A stretch of DNA of 64,000 bases from Amaurobius ferox (Eukaryota; Arthropoda; Arachnida; Araneae; Amaurobiidae), in NCBI GenBank assembly GCA_951213105.1, contig OX578135.1, forward strand, positions 161,811,250-161,875,249. Direction: 5' to 3'. A program made the position numbers and the translations under genes. Shown in pieces: positions 11,561 through 25,246 of this stretch. The notes under the pieces were generated by a model that did no database searches, was not told the origin of the DNA, and saw only the letters and a program-made list of their open reading frames with translations. The stretch's first letter is position 1. Every line of letters begins with the position of its first letter.

Positions 11561-14400
11561 TAACTTTATTAAGCTAGGAATATGTGTATTTATTTCATTT
11601 TTTCAATAATTAGAAATATTTTCATTGAAATGTGTCAATTTATTAAGAACTATGGACATTCAGAACTTCATTTGTATAATGCAGGGATTTCAAACATGTA
11701 GATTATATGCAGCCTGCAAAAGATTATCTGTAAATTAATTATATGTGACATTTAGGACACTTATAAGTGCTGAAAAATGTCATAAGTTCTAAAAAAAACC
11801 TAGAAAAATCTATAGTTTATTGCATTGAATTGAGCCAGAGAAAACTCTATACTGCTAATTTTACTTTAAACTATCTTAATCTGGCTTCATGTTTTCTCAC
11901 CAGAAAAAACAACTGTTTAACAATAGAGTTATAGCATTGTCTGGACAAATTTCTTATGCAAACAATGCAAAATAACCACATCAAATTGTATTCTGTAATG
12001 TTAGTCAATATTTATCATTCATGCTGTACATTTATAAGTGTATTTTTTAAATTTGCTATTAATTTTGGATATGCCTGAAAATGTTATTTATAAGTATTTT
12101 TTAAATTATCTTTCATGTAAGTATGTAAAAGTAAATATTCTGCTTGTTTATTCAATAATGTATGAATGGCTCATGGGAACTTCTGTAACATGTAAAGTAG
12201 ACCAAAACTGCAACTTGTTTGAAATCCTTGTTCTAATGCATAAAGTACATGTATTTTGATATCTTCTAAAATATTTTTGCTTTTATTTTTTCCCCTTTAA
12301 TTTCATTCTTATAGTTATTAGTCTTCTGATATATTAGTTCTTAACATAGAATTATATAATTATTTCAGCAAATCATTGAACGGGCCCATTTTATAACTTG
12401 ATTATTATTGGATAATTACTGTGTAAGACATGAACTGACTTTCATCATTTTGTTCAATATTTTAAACTGTGATAATTTTCTGTTTACATTTTTAAAGTTT
12501 TAGAAAAGTTGTTAAGAATTTATTTTATTGAAACATTTTCTCATTTTTTTTTTTTTTCATATTAAAAGCATTTTATAACTATAATATACTTTTTTTACAA
12601 TTTTTTCCCATTTTTAAAATCTTATAATATGTTGTTATAATGCATTATATATTTTATGTTTAAATTTTTTTTTATAGTTTGATGGTTAAAATATTTTTAT
12701 TCTTTCTGCATACAAATTTTTTAAAATCTACCAAGTAGAGTTTCACAGATAATCATCATCCTTGGTGCTTTGATAAACTATGGAAACTGATTAATATGAA
12801 GTTGAATGTACCAATCTAATTTCATTTTAATTATGTTTTGTCTCCAAGTTACAAATAAAATATTTTAATAACCAAGTTTAGTTAATGATATAAGTTTTTA
12901 TTGCTGTTAATTATCTATGATCTATAATATTCTTTAAATTGTAGTGGACGTGTTTCCATAACATGCATTGGCAGGATGTAATCACAGTAATCTTTCTTTT
13001 CTTTTTCATAAACTTGTGATAAAAATCTCTCCCCTTTTTGATTTATAGATTTATTAATCATGTTTTATCATTTTACTGTTTTTCTTCTGGTATCTGTACA
13101 TAAGCAGTGGTTATCGACCATGCTTGATTTCTGTTATCTGTTTTGAATTTATTTCCATTTTTTTCTGAATTTTTGCCTTATATTTATTTAATTTTTATCA
13201 GTTGATTGAGTCCGTTTATTTTAAATTTCACTCATGACCTCTTTAACAGTGTTAAATAGTTAAATTCATTTATACACATGTGAAGTACATTTTGTTTCCT
13301 GTTTTAAGTTTTTTATGTCTGCATTCCATATCTGCTTCAATTATTCATTCTAATCTGCTTCAATTATTCATTCGGTTTGTATTTTAGTTTTTAGATTGTT
13401 TTATTTTACTTCCTGAAAGCACTTTTTGCTTATTGAAATAATTTTGTTTCAAAAGTATTTTTTTCGTAATATGCATAATTTATTTTCTTAAGTTTGGCTG
13501 TAAACTTAATTTTGCCTGGAAAATAGCAAACATCTAAGCATTCCGTGTAATTTAGAATATTTATTATTTATTTATATGCCCTTTTAGGATTAATTTTGAG
13601 ATTATCATTGTCCTCTGAAATAATATTTTGTAAAATTACAATCCAAGTTATTCATCTCTTTCAGAATGTTTTGGTTTCTAATTATATTGTGACTAAAGTA
13701 TGTACCCACAGCATATGAGACATTCGAAATGGTATGAATGAGTGCTGCAGTGATTTAATTTTGTTTATTACATCATATAGTTTTCCTCATGATTTCATTC
13801 AAGTATTAATATATGAAATATTTCATTGTATCATACAAAGTTACAGTGATCATTGAGACAACTGTGAGATGCTTGCTTTAGATATAAGCTAAAACACAAG
13901 GCTCAATTTGGATAATGAAACTGACATTCCAGAAACTTTAGCTTTTAACAATATAAAGGTTAAAAAAAAATCATAAAATACTTTCCATATAAAGATTCAA
14001 ATTAAGAAAATTTTGCAATAAAGAAAATATATTTATACTCATTATACTTAACTTGTTGTTCCCTTTATTTATCTTAAAAACATGATCAGATATATTTGTG
14101 TAAGTTGGATGTATGCTTAAAACTCTTCTAAAAAGTTACAGCCTTGTTGTTTATATCAGATTGTTTCAATTTCTATATTTGTATTTAAATTATTGATGTC
14201 CTAGTTTTTCAACACTATTGAACATTTATTTTAAAAGCATTTGCAATATTTCTTTGGGAGACAAATATTGGATATTTCTTGAATACAAATTGTTTTTAAA
14301 ATGGCTTTTTATGGTAGGAAACCAGGTTTCATTAATGCTGAGTAACGTGTAATTAGATTTAGGTACCTGGGAAAAACTGGTGAAAGAACAAAGGAAGAGC
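9825..14400 (+). other. Probable FAXDC2-like 3' UTR followed by AT-rich intergenic sequence
   Basis: No coding sequence is recognisable. Several AATAAA hexamers lie downstream of the stop (for example 10758-10763), but none can be chosen as the real poly(A) signal. The stretch holds an AT/AC microsatellite (11484-11560), a directly repeated 24-mer TCTGCTTCAATTATTCATTC at about 13330-13376, and otherwise nothing I can name. Confidence 0.5.
11484..11560. repeat. (TA)n-(CA)n compound microsatellite
   Basis: About 27 TA units run directly into about 11 CA units. Confidence 0.95.
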
Positions 14401-14402
14401 AA

Positions 14403-14545
14403 ATATTTTTACTCATCCATAATAATAAAATAATGTATGTGTGTCATTTGTTGGTGGCATAATATCAAATCTAAGCTAGGGACAGCCACCAAATTTCAGT
14501 ACAAATGTATCGGAGGTCTTGCGAGAATGTACCACAGATAGAATT
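14403..14545 (+). mobile_element. Helitron-like 5'-end fragment
   Basis: TCCATAATAATAAAATAATG followed by TATGTGTGTC resembles the 5' ends of the Helitron-like elements here, and the following GACAGCCACCAAATTT is shared with 63608-63620. No 3' end is visible, so this is a weakly supported relic. Confidence 0.35.
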
Positions 14546-15025
14546 TGAATATGTGTGTGTGATTTATTTAATGTTGAAATTGAATTTTAATCAAATTTGA
14601 GCAATTGTGTTTTTTTCTTTTTAATATTACTTTATTTAAAATGTTATGACTGGTGTTTCAAGCAAGTGCCAGTGTTTAAAATTTTAAGAATAACAATAGT
14701 CATTTATGGTATTTCCACTCTAAAAATTAAATGTTAAAATATATATGTAATTGTGAACAAATATTTACAAACATTGTATTTTCATCATTGGGGTTGACAG
14801 TCAATTTAATTGATATGACCAGCCAATTTGCTTGTTAGAATATTTTTGTATTATTTAACATAGCATTAGTTCTGCCAGTTTTATTGAATTTTCACATTTC
14901 TAAAATTTTAATTATGTCATTGGTTTCTTTTAAGCATTTTCTGCCAGTTTTAGACATTTTACTAATTTGATCATATCTAAACTTCTAATTGTTTGAAATT
15001 AGCTTTAAAGACTATGTTTATTATT

Positions 15026-15905
15026 ACTTTCCTTATATACATAATGTATAAGGAAAGTATTGTGACTGGGTCGAAAATTCGAATTCGAGTTTTCGACGGG
15101 ACAGCATGTTTCAAGCATCCTTGATCACGAATCAAACATTTTTGAGGTGATGTCTGTGTGTGTGTGTGTGTCAGTGAGTCTGTGGAGACGATAACTGACG
15201 AACGAATGGAGCGATTTGGACAAAATTTGGTACAAAAATCACAATTCATGAATACTGGAAGCCTATTGTTTTTATACGCAATTGGATGTTCAGAACTCCC
15301 TAAATTTTCAAGTGAAGTTTTGAAAAAATCATCAATAAATCAAAACCTTTAATAAAGTTACTCAACTAGACATTTCTTATGTAATTTTTCCTTAGAAAAC
15401 GATTGACATAAACTTTAGAATGCTAGCATAAACCATTCTCGAGATATTGCACATTTTTAAAATAAAATTATCAAAAAATCCCATAAATTAAAAAAAATAT
15501 ATTAGGTGTTGAGAAACATGTTCACTTTTCATATGTAATATCATGCGATCAATTTAGTAACATCATTCTCGTGGATCTAGCTCGTTCCATTCATGAGAAA
15601 AGATACTTTGAGTAATACTTTTGTAATTGAATGCCAAGTCATTTATTTGCTATAACTTATTTCTCCGTCCATAATGCTTGGCGAGATTTTGGCGCCGAAT
15701 TTGGCGGAATATCGCCAACTTGGCGACTTTTTAGAGCCAAATTAACGAAAATCTCGCTAGATGGATAAAAATGACACTAAATCAGTGAAAATGACGACTC
15801 ATTGACGAAAATTCAATATCTTGAAAAGAATATAAATATCTACTATAAAAAAAACCAATTTTTTATTGTAAAAGTAGTAAATTCATTGCATTATATAAGG
15901 AAAGT
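15026..15905. mobile_element. Repeat family R1, uninterrupted copy (about 880 bp, short TIRs)
   Basis: It begins ACTTTCCTTATATAC and ends TTATATAAGGAAAGT, which are inverted complements over 14 bases. It matches 31554-33759 once the Helitron there is removed. Inside it are a near-palindrome CGAAAATTCGAATTCGAG (15073 onward), the tract GTGTGTGTGTGTGTCAGTGAG, and an inverted set of GGCGA/TCGCC motifs at 15685-15760. No transposase remnant is seen. The short open frames (14977-15249 minus and 15158-15352 plus) lie in the repeat and recur with changes in the second copy, so I do not call them genes. Confidence 0.65.
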
Positions 15906-17363
15906 CATGTGTTGCCCACATCAGATTTTTTTAATCTAACGACGGTTACGTAATGTCCAGTTCACTTGTACAGTAGGCTAAATGCATTTATTTAGGGCAT
16001 ATCCAGATTACAAGTGTTTATGCAGAGGGTGTATATACAATTGACAGTTATTGCAAGAATGATATTGCAAGTTAAAGGTTTTTATTTAAAGTGACTGAGC
16101 TTGTTGTCAAAGGTGGCGAGTTCAGAATAATTAAGTTCAAATCCATGTACTGATGCTCTGTTAAATAATTCTGAAAATATTAACTCTTCAGTGTATTATA
16201 CACCTATTGCATTACTTGAATAAATTTAATGACATAAAATAATGATTTGATAAAATTTCTGTGATTAAATTTAATGACTTTTGAAGTTATTTTTGTGTTA
16301 ATTTCAAATATTTTAATATCTAATGCTTTCAAATATTATATAATCATTTATTTTATTTAGATGGCTGAAAGCTATTGTGCAGTTTTACTTGTTGTGGTCT
16401 TCTCTGCTGTGTAATTAATTTAAGTGGAGAGTTTAGAGATGAATTTTTTTTTTTTTAATAATCTTGTTTTCCAAATGGTGATAAATATTCTCTTATTTTG
16501 AAATATTTAGTTAAATTTGGGCTATATAATCAGCTTGTTTTATTGTTAGATCAGTCAAACCTTTTCGAAGCATCAAATGTAACGAGTTGTTTTTTGGATA
16601 TTTCTGGACGTTGCCCGGGTCTGGCATCAACATCATTTTTTGCCTTATTATTCTAAAATATAAGCACATAATTTATCGGTTCATTTAATTATATTTTCAT
16701 AAATTTTATATATTTGCAAATTAGTGCAGTTTCTAAAGATATTTCTAAATTATCCCCATATAAATTCTGAGAGAAAAACCATTTCCTCCTCATTTAATAA
16801 TCTTGAATAACCTTGTGTAACACTTGTTTCTCTTTGGTTTACATGAGAAGTTATATAGGTGCAGTAAGTACTCATTTTGATTGCTTTTGTTTTTTAATGG
16901 AATTAATAGCAAATGTATCAACAGAGCAGGCCCAAATGAGAGTTTCATTAAAAGTGTTTATTTTCCAAATACCAGATACTTGGCAATAAATCTTTGTTAT
17001 TAAATTCAGGATTTCTTTTCATCCATTTTTCTTGCATTGTGTAGTTATTTATTATTAAATAATTGTGTTAATTTAATTAGACATATTTAGTAAACTGTTA
17101 CTCTGTTAGATATAGATCGGATGTTGAAAATGAACTTATTTGTCAATAAAGTCACTATTTTCTTCTACAATCATATTGACATGGACATTATACAGATATT
17201 TAAAAATTAAGCCATTGAGCTTTACTAATCTAATATTTTGAGAACTCAACTGACATAACAAAAAGTAATATAAAATTACTTAATCTTATTATCACTTTAA
17301 TGAATATATAATGTTAAAACAAATACCTCGTTTTAGAAATGTATAAGTACATTTTATGTTGTA
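15906..17363. other. AT-rich intergenic stretch, nothing identified
   Basis: I see no exon-like frame, repeat pair or RNA gene. The string GGACGTTGCCCGGGTCTGG near 16608 resembles a Helitron 3' hairpin but has no partner end. Confidence 0.5.
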
Positions 17364-18094
17364 CTAGAAAATGTACCTGACGTTGCTCGGGATTTAGGAT
17401 GAGTGGTCGTGGTATAACTTTGAGTGCACTCACACCACAGTAGTTTTTAATGTTATTTTTGTTATAAACGAGCATATTGTTAACATTCTTTAATTTTGGT
17501 GGTGGTGGTGGGGGGGGGGGGGGGGGGGGTGCTGCAAATTCCTGTGTACTTTTATCAGAGATTTGCATCGTAAATCCCAGGCAATGCTGGAACATTCTAG
17601 AAAATATACCCAGAAATGCAGGGTATATAAGATGCAAACCTTTAATTACAATCACACTGAAACTCACCGTGAATTCTTGAAAACTAAGAACACTTTGACA
17701 ATACTCTTGCTTATAATAACAGAAAAAAAGGAGCTGCGCTGAGGATGTCAAGATGGAAACCCTTTAAGAATATCAAGTGCCCAATATTTCGGTACATACT
17801 TCAACAAACGAAAAGTATATATATATTTTTTAATTCACAAAAATTGTCAATGTATGGTAAGATGAAAACTCTTGAGATAATATTTTCAGTAGCTTAGGAA
17901 TGTATTTGTATGAAAATTGTTCTCAAACATAAAATAACTAAGGAACTAATTCGAAATTTAAAAAGCGATGCTGAGGTGCACCTTCCCATGTTCTGAAGTA
18001 CTTGTGTACCAAATTTCATAACTGTACGATGCTTAGATATCCCACTACCAACTGCCCACACACACAGACAGACATCTTCTTTTATTATGTAAGA
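17364..18094 (-). mobile_element. Helitron-like element, minus orientation (731 bp)
   Basis: On the minus strand it starts TCTTACATAATAAAAGAAG followed by ATGTCTGTCTGTGTGTGTG, and ends with a CCCGAGCAACG-type hairpin region then CTAG followed by T. The AC-CCGGGCAACGCCGGGT-like 3' end is common among Helitrons; here it is degraded. It contains a (GGT)n/G-run microsatellite at 17497-17529, and the 145-residue minus frame and 67-residue plus frame across it are artefacts of that tract. Confidence 0.6.
17497..17529 (+). repeat. (GGT)n plus G19 tract
   Basis: GGTGGTGGTGGTG runs into about 19 G. It lies inside the Helitron-like element at 17364. Confidence 0.95.
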
Positions 18095-19140
18095 CTAAGG
18101 AATGATAATGACATATCAGTTCTTATAATACTATTTATTCTAATTATTAATTATAATGGACCCACCAAGTAAAAAAAAATAAGTTATCACAAGTTTAGTA
18201 TTACAGTAAAAACAAGTGAAAATGAAGAGTCAAAAGCATTATTTTTTCTACGATCCCTGAAATGTTTATCATCAATCATCAATGTTTAAATGTTTATCAA
18301 TAATATTAAATTCATATATGTTGCATTCATTCTATGTAACCATTATAAAATGTAGATTGTATTGTAATATGAACTTTAATTATGACTTTTACTATTGAAT
18401 TGAATGTTATCCATTTTGTATATTAGTTAAATTTTGTTGAAAGTCAAGGAACAAACTAATTTTGGTTTCATTATATTTAAGAATATCTAAATATTTCATA
18501 ACTCAGTTTGATCACAAATTTCAGATTTAATTACTAGTACCATTGCTTTAGATATTTCACTAAATGATTGGGATGATTAGAAAATGGTAACATTAAGTGA
18601 TTTGTTGCTTATGGAGGTAAATATGAATGATGTAATATATAAGCATGTCTGAAAAAGACAATACTTAGGCAGCAAAAATCATTTATGTTATAAATTAGTA
18701 TCTTGTTCATATTCTCATGTATTCATGTTAACATTTGCATATTTTTTTAAAAATCCATGACAAGAAACTATCCTGGTGCTTCATATTTTGTGTAAATTCT
18801 CTTATCACTGCACCATGGCATCCACTGACCATGAGATTACGAGCTTTTTCACCTTTTTTTGGTATGAAACATTGTAGGGTATATTTTAATTATGTATATA
18901 ATTAAAAACTGAAGTTCACTTAATACTTGCTTTTACTATAAAATACTGAATTATTTAAATTGGCATGACTCAAATTGGTCATTTTATAATATCGATTGTA
19001 CAAATGTTATGTTATAAAAGCTAACTTAAATCTAACTGTATGAATTTCTAAATTTTAGAAAATGTAATAAATTCAATTGTGGATTCTACAACAACTGGAT
19101 GTTTCACCAATATCTTAATTTTAACATGTCAATTCAGAAT
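18095..19140. other. AT-rich intergenic stretch, nothing identified
   Basis: No gene, repeat pair or motif could be supported here. Confidence 0.45.
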
Positions 19141-19145
19141 GGGGT

Positions 19146-20780
19146 CCATTAAAGGCAAGGTTAATGGAACATTTACAGGTTGTCCATTCCCCTATACCTC
19201 CCATGGTTTCTCTCCAGGGCGAGTTGTGATGTCATTGACCCACCCAGCACCGTGCGGATTGGAAGTCCCTTGACATTTTTTGTATGATAGGAGTATTTTG
19301 AAAGGGTTCAATGTTAATTGTTATCATTCTTATTTCTGTTTTTCTCATTTTAAAAGTTTTTATTGTTATAATTCTTGTTAGTTTTTGTGTTCATAACATC
19401 AATATAGTTGTTTTTGTACTATAATTTCTGCAAATCATGCCAGTAATGCGATGTATCATGGCATTATGCAATAATAGTTTGACAAAAACAAAGAAGCATC
19501 CTGCCACGTGTCATATTATGTACAATTCTTTTCCTAAAGTGTATTCTATTAAAAAACAATGGATTCATTTCTGTCGAAGAGAGTCACTGGAATGCTAATT
19601 CATGTACCGTGTGTTCTAAGCATTTTACAGAGGATGATTATGAGAGGAATTTAAAGGCTGAACTTCTAAATTTACTAGTCAAGCGAAAATTAAAGAAAAA
19701 TGCTGTCCCTTCCCAGAATCTCGAAATAAAAGCATCCAATGAAATTCCACTAAAAATAGAGCGAGACATTAGATAAGAACAGAGAGAGTAAAAGAAAAAT
19801 GTGTAGAAGAAATTATAGCGAGTACTGTAAATATTGAAGATGATAAAGATACTTTGTGTACTGGCTTAACTGTTCCTAAGGCAGAATTTTATGAATTATT
19901 GAAAAATTATAAAAGTCTGGAAGAAAAATATAATAATCTGTAAAAACAATATAAAAAGCAATTGCGCCGAATTCGAATTGAAAATGTTCAACAGAAATTT
20001 CATACTTATAACAACATAAAAGAAAAATTCATGCAAATTTTTACGAAAAATCAAGTAGAAATTATTTTATCTAACAAAAAGAGGCTGCGTTTTAATGGTG
20101 AAGATATTATGAATGCTCTAACTTTACGCTACTTTAGCAAACGTGCCTACATTTATTTGAGAAGTGTTTTGAGATTTCTCCTTCCATGGCTTTCAACTCT
20201 TCATCAGTGGGCTTCAAATATTGTTGTACGTTAAAGTATAATACATGTATTAAAAATGATTGGTGTAGCATCAAAATGTAACATGTAAAAATTCTTAAAA
20301 GATATATAAAAATAAGGACAATTATTCACATACGGCATCTAATACAAAGTTGGGAGGATTTAAATGTACCGCAATGAACAAAAATAGAAGAAAAAAAGGA
20401 AACTTATGAAAATCTGCACTTAGGGAAACATTTGGTCTTTCACGTAAGTACCTAAATGTTTATTATTTGCTTTATATAGTGTTTTAAGTATAAAATGTAA
20501 AATTTATCTACAGAAAATACTGTATTCAAAATGCTTAAAGGTCATCCTTGAAAACTTATTCAAATATATTAGATGGTCTCAGATATTATATTATTAATTA
20601 GCATTTTGCCTCTAAAACTCCATGGAAATCCTCACTTTTCGATGTTAAAGAATCTCCTCTTTCTGTCTTGAGTCGGTCAGTGACATCATGGGATGGGATG
20701 GGAAAACGCAGAACCCGATTTCAGCGGGAATGGATAAACTTGTCTAATAATATTTTATGAACCTTGCATTAAAGGTGCTA
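19146..20780 (+). mobile_element. P-element-like (THAP) DNA transposon, decayed
   Basis: Imperfect inverted ends enclose the THAP/P transposase relic. The left end has CATTAAAGGCAAGGTTAATG, then TCCATTCCC, then GATGTCATTGACC (to about 19240). The right end, on the complementary strand, has CCTTTAATGCAAGGTTCAT, then ATCCATTCCC, then GATGTCACTGACC. The blocks occur in the same order and about the same spacing. Exact boundaries and a target duplication could not be fixed. The 64-residue plus frame at 19079-19273 falls in the left end and is not a gene. Confidence 0.6.
19447..20234 (+). pseudogene. THAP-domain P-element transposase (THAP9-like), broken
   Basis: From ATG 19447 the frame reads MRCIMALCNNSLTKTKKHP, then NSFPKVYSIKKQWIHFCRRE. 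A one-base frameshift near 19588 leads to WNANSCTVCSKHFTEDDYE followed by a basic stretch ending LKKNAVPSQNL. This is a THAP (C2CH zinc) DNA-binding domain: the leading Cys pair, FP, the Trp, CxxC/HF and the closing AVPS are all visible. Further on, after a stop near 19774 and another at 19939, the frame 19962-20234 reads FTKNQVEIILSNKKRLRFNG, EDIMNALTLRYFSKRAYIYL, then RSVLRFLLPWLSTLHQWAS. That is the conserved start of the P-element/THAP9 transposase core (NQ-I-L, W-EDI--AL-LR-LS-R-Y--LR, LP--STL--W). The catalytic region is missing. Confidence 0.85.
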
Positions 20781-22604
20781 AATACTGTTTTTAGATTAAT
20801 TGTTAACTGGATAGAATAATCTTACTTAAAATAAAATTTCTGGGTGCACGGAGGAATCTTGTTAATTTAAATACTTGTGAAAACTTGAAATTTAGTTCAT
20901 ATTATCCATAATTTAAATTAATTAGAATTTTAAAAAGGCATTGTTATGCAAGTTCCAGAACTTGTGTTTGATTTGTGGATAAATTCAAATATACAGTTTT
21001 TAAATTAACAAAATTCTATTATGTTTGGATTGCTTTTTTTTTTTTTTTTGTGACAAAATTCTTTTACTGCTTTAATAAAGAATTTTAAAATTTCCAATAT
21101 ATATATAGAACAAAACAATTTAGTGTTCAATTGTTAAAAAGATATATTTTATGAATATTAACAAACAATTTAATACTTTAAATGTGAAATATACATTTAC
21201 ATATAATATTTCAGAAGTTATTGTATTTGTGTAGTTTATTTTGCCATACATTCGATATCACTCATCTATGATTAATTACAACTTATATATTTTTTGAAAT
21301 GTTACCAATATTCTTTGTCAATATCTTTGTATTTTTAAAATTATATAATGCATCATGGAAACAAAATTATAGTTTACTGATAAGCATCAATTTTATAAAC
21401 ATTTGTGTGTTTGTTCCATATACTGTTGTGTAGTAGCATATTCATAAAACATTAAAATCTCTAAATAGCAGACCACCCAAATAATAAATGCCTCAAAATA
21501 ACAGACAAAATACATTATCTTGTGGATGTTTATTATTGAAAGGTTTCAGTGTAAATTCATTTTCTGAATTTCTGAATAGGGGAAAAAATCTTAGTCCCTG
21601 TAAGTGTCTGTTATTGAGAGGTTTCACCAATATCATCTTCCTTTCACAGTTGTATGTATTTTGATGTTAATTAAACCCCACTGTAGTGACTATTTGGTAG
21701 TTGCTTAAAACATTTATTTGATATTTGTATTTATTTGCATTAAAAACTGAAATTTTCATTTTTGTAAAATAGCGTTTGTACATCTACACATTTTTCATTC
21801 TTAGAAAACACATCAGAATAGAAATTTGTTTCTCCAGTACCATGACTGAATCATCAAAAATTGAATTCTGTTCGAGTTGATCAATTTCAATTAGCTATTT
21901 GATGGTAGTGAAAATTAAAGGATTTTGTGCTTACATTGATTTTAACAAACCTGCACATCTGAAGTTTTAATATGAAGTAATATTAGTGCTTTAATATTCT
22001 AATGATATTGAAAGTATGATTTTCATTTTTGTATACAGCTATTATTTAAACATCAAATTCAAGTTGTAAGCGTTAATTATTAATAACGAAGCTACATGTG
22101 CTGTGAACATTTTGACATCCCTCCTTTTAAATTAACTGATTATTATTTTATTTATTTATTTATTAAGATTATCAATATCGTTATTTAATTTTCAGATTAA
22201 AGTTGTTATTTTTACATTTGGCCTGATTGTATAGAATAAAGTTACTTTAAAAATATTAAAATTGTTTCTTTATTTAATATTCTAATTCCTACTGTTTGGC
22301 CTGTGCACAACACCCCTTAGAATATATATATACAACAAACCAATTTCAAAATAATTTCACCTACTTTTGATACCTACATAGAAATTGCAGTCTTTACCTA
22401 ATTAATTTATTGCACAGCCACAAAGGAAACACAACTCAATTATGCTAAATTAAACTAACTTTTATTTGCAACAGTTCAAATCTCAAAACATCATTTAATT
22501 CATTAAAACTTCAATTTTAGTGTAGTGGAACAATTTACGTACATTGCGTTAAAGCAATAATTAAAAATAACTTCAGTTGAAATAAACCCATATTAATTTA
22601 AAAC

Positions 22605-22695
22605 AACCCAGTTAACATTTTAAATACCCAGTTTACTATTTAAATGCCCAGTCAACAAATTAAAATACCCAGAACTCAACTTTTAAAAACCCAGG
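22605..22695 (+). repeat. Tandem repeat, about 20-22 bp unit (AAATACCCAGT...)
   Basis: Five imperfect units each carry A-A-A-x-x-CCCAG: AACAACCCAGTTAACATTTT, AAATACCCAGTTTACTATTT, AAATGCCCAGTCAACAAATT, AAATACCCAGAACTCAACTT and AAAAACCCAGGTTCAG. Confidence 0.75.
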
Positions 22696-25162
22696 TTCAG
22701 AATCCACTCTGGTCTAAAGACCAGAGTTTGGTCTGCCTGTAAAGCGTCCACAACCAAAAATGTTAAACTTAAATAGTAAACACAATGTATAATTTCAAAT
22801 ATAATAACTTTAGTGTATATAAATAAGAATGTGCAAATTATGTATGTAAGTAAGTAAGAGTGTTAATTAAAATTCATATTAATTATTAGCATTCAAAATG
22901 CCAAATAATTAAATAGACTGCAATTGCTTTTATCATTTTGGAGAAATTCCCATTTGGGTTGGGATGTTTCTAGAGGGTAAGTATAGATGAGTAACCGGAA
23001 AAACTGTAAAATAATGTGAAGGTGATGATGTGATTATGAAAGTATCTGTATGTGAAACACTACAAACTTAAAAAAACTTGTTGACACTGCGGAAAATCAT
23101 GTCGAAAATGTCCGTGAAATCGGTCGGTGACACACACTTCCAAAACTCTGGCATAACACATGTAGAGGAAAATGAACATGAAGAGTATGTGAAGGTTGAA
23201 ACAAAATTTCTGCAATCTTTTGAAGTGTAAAATAATTAAAAGTTAATTAACTAATTGTTAAAACAATTATTTTTACATTATAGGGTTAAATATGATAAAA
23301 TAAGCATGTTGTGATTATAGTAGCAGTAAATAGCCCAGTTTCATATTTTATCTGAAAAGCATTAGCAAAATTCAATAAAATTTGTAAAGTATTTGTGTAC
23401 AGAGTAGGAATGTACATTTACATTCTACAGCTCTGGCTATGTGAAATGTACATTTCAGTTGGAAAACACATGCTAGTGATGGGCAACTCTGTATATACTG
23501 CATATTGGTATGCATTGATACTATATCAATATCACTTCATATTGTACCAATAATCATGATCTATCATTACTTTTTCTCTGATCTAGATAAAGTTTTCTAA
23601 ATCTAATCTTGGTGATTTTAAAGCAGTACTGAAAAAATATAAGAAGGGACAACTTATCAATAATATTTGTTAATTGTTGTTAATTTATATTTAATATGAG
23701 TAAAATAAAAAGTATGACTGTGATTTTTTGATCGACACTTAAATGAGCTCCATAGTACAATTCAGACACCACATTTTAGAAAATTTAAGCATAGTAAATA
23801 TATGTTAAATTTATTAATAAATTACATATACATTACAATACATGCTTCAAGGTTTGTTTACTTGTACATGCGAACAGGAAAATTTAGTTGAAAACTAAAC
23901 TGTTTTAGATTAAAAAAGGTTGAAGCACATGTTGCAGTTTTGAGCTTATATTGAGATTGTACTTTCAATACCATTGCCAGAAACTTCCTTATTTTCTGTA
24001 CCATTCTGAATCATGTGATGCTAGCAGCTTTCCAAAGACTGAAATTATGCCTTATATTAAAATTATTTTCTAGGGTCAAAGCATTTTAAATTTTACTAAT
24101 TAGAATTCTGATGTGTATTTTGTTAAACCTGAATAGTGTATGTTTTTTAATGTGATTAGTGGATTGAATTTATGTAGATTGAAAAGGTTGTGTTATATTT
24201 TTGCATTATTAATTTGGTGTATTTTTTTATTTAAATTATTTTTCAAATATTTAATACTTTATTAGAAACTATTTGGAAAATGACAACATAAAAAACCAAT
24301 TATATTTCACATCAGCTCCTCCAGTAATGGCACTCAAAAGCTATTTTTTTATACGTTTGGTAATTTATGCTAATTTCAAATTATGTAGCATCTTTTATAT
24401 TAGTAGAAGCAGATGATTGTGCTTTCAGAGAAGTTTGTGTTTAGATGCCTTGAAATATTTCTAGACAATAAATTCATTTTATTTATCTGTCTTTTTAACA
24501 GCTTATTGATCAATCAGAATTATGCACAATTTTTTCTCATAATTTTTTTTTGTATAACTATATGTTCTATTTTATCCAAAATTTTCAAATCTCTTTATTG
24601 TTTGAAGCCTCCCTTAATTTGCTAAAATTATACATACAATTTTTGTTAACCACCCTTAAATTTTTTTGTTATTTTTTTAAACAGTAACACCAGATTAAAA
24701 GTATAAAAGTAGTTTATGTAGCAGAAAAAAACAAACAAAGTCTTGATTTATGTATTGTGAATTCTAAAACTCTTTAAGTAACAAAAACTGGTAAAAGCAA
24801 TATCTCCTTTAGATCTAACCTTCAAATGTTCAGAAACTATTAAATATTTAAAAATAATGTTCTCTGACTCTACTGTCACTAAAGATATGCTATGAAAAAA
24901 GCTGCTTATTACCTTGCATCTATCTCATGGACTATAATTTAAAGAAAGACTTACAGCTTAAATAAACGTAGATTTGTTTTTTTAAATGATTTAATTGTAA
25001 AAAATAATAGAATAAATATAGAGGTTTTTAAATATTCTGTAAGCAACCATTCTATTATAAGAAATAATATTATGATTTAATTATTAGATAGAAAAAGTAA
25101 CACATACTGATTCATAATGTTTTATTTTGTGTATCCATTCTGTTTTTATTTGTGGAAAATAA

Positions 25163-25163
<1 letters not shown>

Positions 25164-25243
<80 letters not shown>
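25164..25243. repeat. (TA)n microsatellite, about 40 units
   Basis: Uninterrupted TA dinucleotides. Confidence 0.95.

Positions 25244-25246
<3 letters not shown>

Noticed and set aside
17314..17751. 145-residue minus-strand frame with a poly-proline run
   Set aside because: It crosses a (GGT)n/G19 tract inside a Helitron-like element. Nothing else in it resembles a protein and the run alone keeps the frame open.
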